The notes below the pieces were generated by a model. That model was not told the origin of the DNA. It did no database searches and worked only from the letters and a program-made list of their open reading frames with translations. 64,000 nt of DNA from JAXLQL01 sp046331625 (GTDB lineage Bacteria > Acidobacteriota > Terriglobia > Bryobacterales > Bryobacteraceae). Shown one piece after another: positions 62,662 through 64,000 of the stretch; position 1 is the stretch's first letter; every line of letters begins with the position of its first letter. Position numbers and translations under genes: made by a program. Location: positions 310,001-374,000 of the forward strand of contig JAXLQL010000005.1 of assembly GCA_046331625.1 (NCBI GenBank), written 5' to 3'.

Positions 62662-64000
62662 GTGCCGTTTCGTATTTTGCTCTCCGCTTTTGCGCTAGCG
62701 GGCGTGCTGTGCGCTGAACGCCGCATCAGCGCCGCCGATTGCAAGTTCGCGTCTGACCCGGAGCGATTCCTGGGTCAGGCGCGCCTGATTCGGCAGCATT
62801 TGAATGAACGGATGGCCAGGCTCGCGCCGAGCCTGGCGCGCTCGCGATCCGCGGCTTCGGCCGAAGCTGTTCGGCGAAACTTCATCGACGAAGAGATTCT
62901 GGGGCGGCTAGCGCGGCAAGGAGTCGCGCCAGCCGGTCTGTCGTCAGACGAGGAGTTCTTCCGCCGCATCTCGCTCGACCTCACCGGCCGAATTCCGAGT
63001 TCGGCCGATGTCGCTAAGTTCGTATCCGACACGAGCGCCGAAAAGCGCGACGCTGCCATTGACCGCTTCCTCGCCTCACCCGAGTTCGTGGACCGTTGGA
63101 CGATGTGGATGGGCGACCTGCTCCAGAACACGTCGAACCTGGTGAATGCCGCCGTCAACCGCGGCGCGCTCGGCCGCAATGCCTTTCACGCCTACATCAA
63201 AGACGCGGTGGCGCAGGATAAATCGTTCCGCACCATCGCCACCGAAGTGATCGCCGGCAAGGGCAACACCTTGGAATCGGGCGCGGCCAACTTCCCCCTG
63301 GGCGCAAGCACGTCAATGGGTCCGATCCAGGACACCTATGACACGATGCTCGTCAAGACCGCCACCACCTTCCTTGGGCTTGGCAACTATGACTGTCTGC
63401 TCTGCCACACTGGCCGCGGGCATCTGAACCTGGTCAATCTTTGGGGAACCGGACAGACGAGGCTCCAAGCACAAGAGATGGCGGCGTTCTTCTCGCGTCT
63501 GGCGTTCAATCCTGGACCACAGCGGAGCTTTGACGTATCCGATGCAGGCGAGGGTGGCTACGACTTGAACACTGACTCGGGAAATCGTCCCAATCGCGTT
63601 CCTGTCGGGTCCATTCAGCGCGTGATGCCGGCCTACCGCGAGACCAGCGCCAAGCCAACCGGCGACTGGCGCGCGGCATTCGCCGGGAGCATGACGCGTG
63701 ACCCGATGTTCGCCCGCAATCTCGCTAACCGCGTTTGGAAGCAGATGTTCGGGTTGGCTTTGGTCGATCCAGTGGACTCGCTCGATCCGGCGCGGCTCGA
63801 CCCGGCGAATCCTCCTGCCACGCCGTGGGAGTTGCAGGCGAGCCATCCGGAGTTGCTCGAAAAGCTCGCCGCCGAACTCGCCAAGGGCGACTTCAAGCTA
63901 CGCGCATTCTTGCGAACGCTCACGCAGTCGACCGTGTACCAGTTGAGCGCTCGATACGATGACGGCTGGAAAGACGAGTGGCTCGGACTGTTCGCACGGC
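62662..64000 (+). CDS. DUF1549/DUF1553-type cytochrome protein (3' end outside window)
   Basis: At least 446 residues from GTG 62662, with a GGGGGAACTC ribosome site and a signal peptide (PFRILLSAFALAGVLC). DEEFFRRISLDLTGRIPSSADVAKFV is the DUF1549 signature. A heme motif CLLCH (with NYDCLLCHTGRGH) follows, and the DUF1553 part begins about WRAAFAGSMTRDPMFARNLANRVWKQMFG. Such proteins are common in Planctomycetota and Acidobacteriota, and their role is unknown. It is probably co-transcribed with the P460-cupredoxin gene 39 bp upstream. Confidence 0.88.
   Translation, partial: MPFRILLSAFALAGVLCAERRISAADCKFASDPERFLGQARLIRQHLNERMARLAPSLARSRSAASAEAVRRNFIDEEILGRLARQGVAPAGLSSDEEFFRRISLDLTGRIPSSADVAKFVSDTSAEKRDAAIDRFLASPEFVDRWTMWMGDLLQNTSNLVNAAVNRGALGRNAFHAYIKDAVAQDKSFRTIATEVIAGKGNTLESGAANFPLGASTSMGPIQDTYDTMLVKTATTFLGLGNYDCLLCHTGRGHLNLVNLWGTGQTRLQAQEMAAFFSRLAFNPGPQRSFDVSDAGEGGYDLNTDSGNRPNRVPVGSIQRVMPAYRETSAKPTGDWRAAFAGSMTRDPMFARNLANRVWKQMFGLALVDPVDSLDPARLDPANPPATPWELQASHPELLEKLAAELAKGDFKLRAFLRTLTQSTVYQLSARYDDGWKDEWLGLFAR

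Noticed and set aside
1..64000. tRNA and rRNA genes
   Set aside because: I scanned intergenic gaps by eye and found no cloverleaf or rRNA-like stretch; a tRNAscan run would settle it.

Overview
The window looks like chromosomal DNA of a soil Acidobacteriota of the Bryobacterales/Solibacter type. This is inferred from high GC, a PadR-plus-FtsX/MacB-type permease pair, proteins carrying the TIGR03437-like beta-sandwich domain, a DUF1549-type cytochrome protein, several DUF1080/DUF3500/ThuA/secreted MBL-fold proteins, and hairpin repeats between genes. I see no rRNA, tRNA, CRISPR, integrase or transposase.

Layout. 1-4.2 kb (minus): a beta-helix lipoprotein, a methyltransferase with an appended beta-sandwich, then metX and metW, coupled by 4-bp overlaps. 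4.2-8.7 kb (plus): a degenerate ABC-ATPase/Wzt-C protein, padR with a palindromic operator, a frameshifted macrolide-exporter-like permease, and a VOC protein. 8.8-15.3 kb (minus): recO, an SH3 lipoprotein, manA, aspartate aminotransferase, coaD, an accessory ClpP-like pair, and efp. 15.4-20.4 kb (plus): a tight PfkB kinase, rhomboid, bshB1, hydrolase, ThuA, small membrane protein run. 20.4-30.9 kb (minus): three toxin-antitoxin pairs, a GMC oxidoreductase operon, a fused E1 dehydrogenase, and an iscU whose truncated second copy lies 1.5 kb away on the far side of an accessory insert. 31.1-34.5 kb (plus): DUF1080, radical SAM, Nudix, and a secreted HpcH/HpaI aldolase. 34.6-37.7 kb (minus): a HopA1-like protein, pgsA and ugd. 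37.8-39.3 kb (plus): an Nramp-like transporter followed by a promoter and a four-hairpin putative RNA. 39.7-44.8 kb (minus): MEMO, FkbM, CusF-SCO1, membrane protein and TPR operon. 44.9-52.3 kb: a pterin dehydratase and a serine hydrolase/NamZ fusion, then about 5 kb in which every gene (NamZ, APC permease, SSS symporter, TPR 5' end) carries many frameshifts although the protein families stay recognisable. 52.3-57 kb (minus): miaB, bifunctional nuclease, ROK kinase and xylulokinase. 57-64 kb (plus): SnoaL-like protein, a hairpin-repeat array, MBL hydrolase, PQQ propeller, a beta-sandwich/TIR-like fusion, a P460-cupredoxin protein and a DUF1549 cytochrome cut by the window end.

Most promising for novelty: the beta-sandwich/TIR-like protein (60.7 kb), the structured RNA (39.2 kb), the ClpP-like two-gene insert (13.3-14.7 kb), the dispersed double-hairpin repeat, the iscU-bounded insert, and the methyltransferase carrying a TIGR03437-like domain. 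The 46.2-51.5 kb frameshift zone is most likely a sequence-quality problem and should be checked before any biology is drawn from it.
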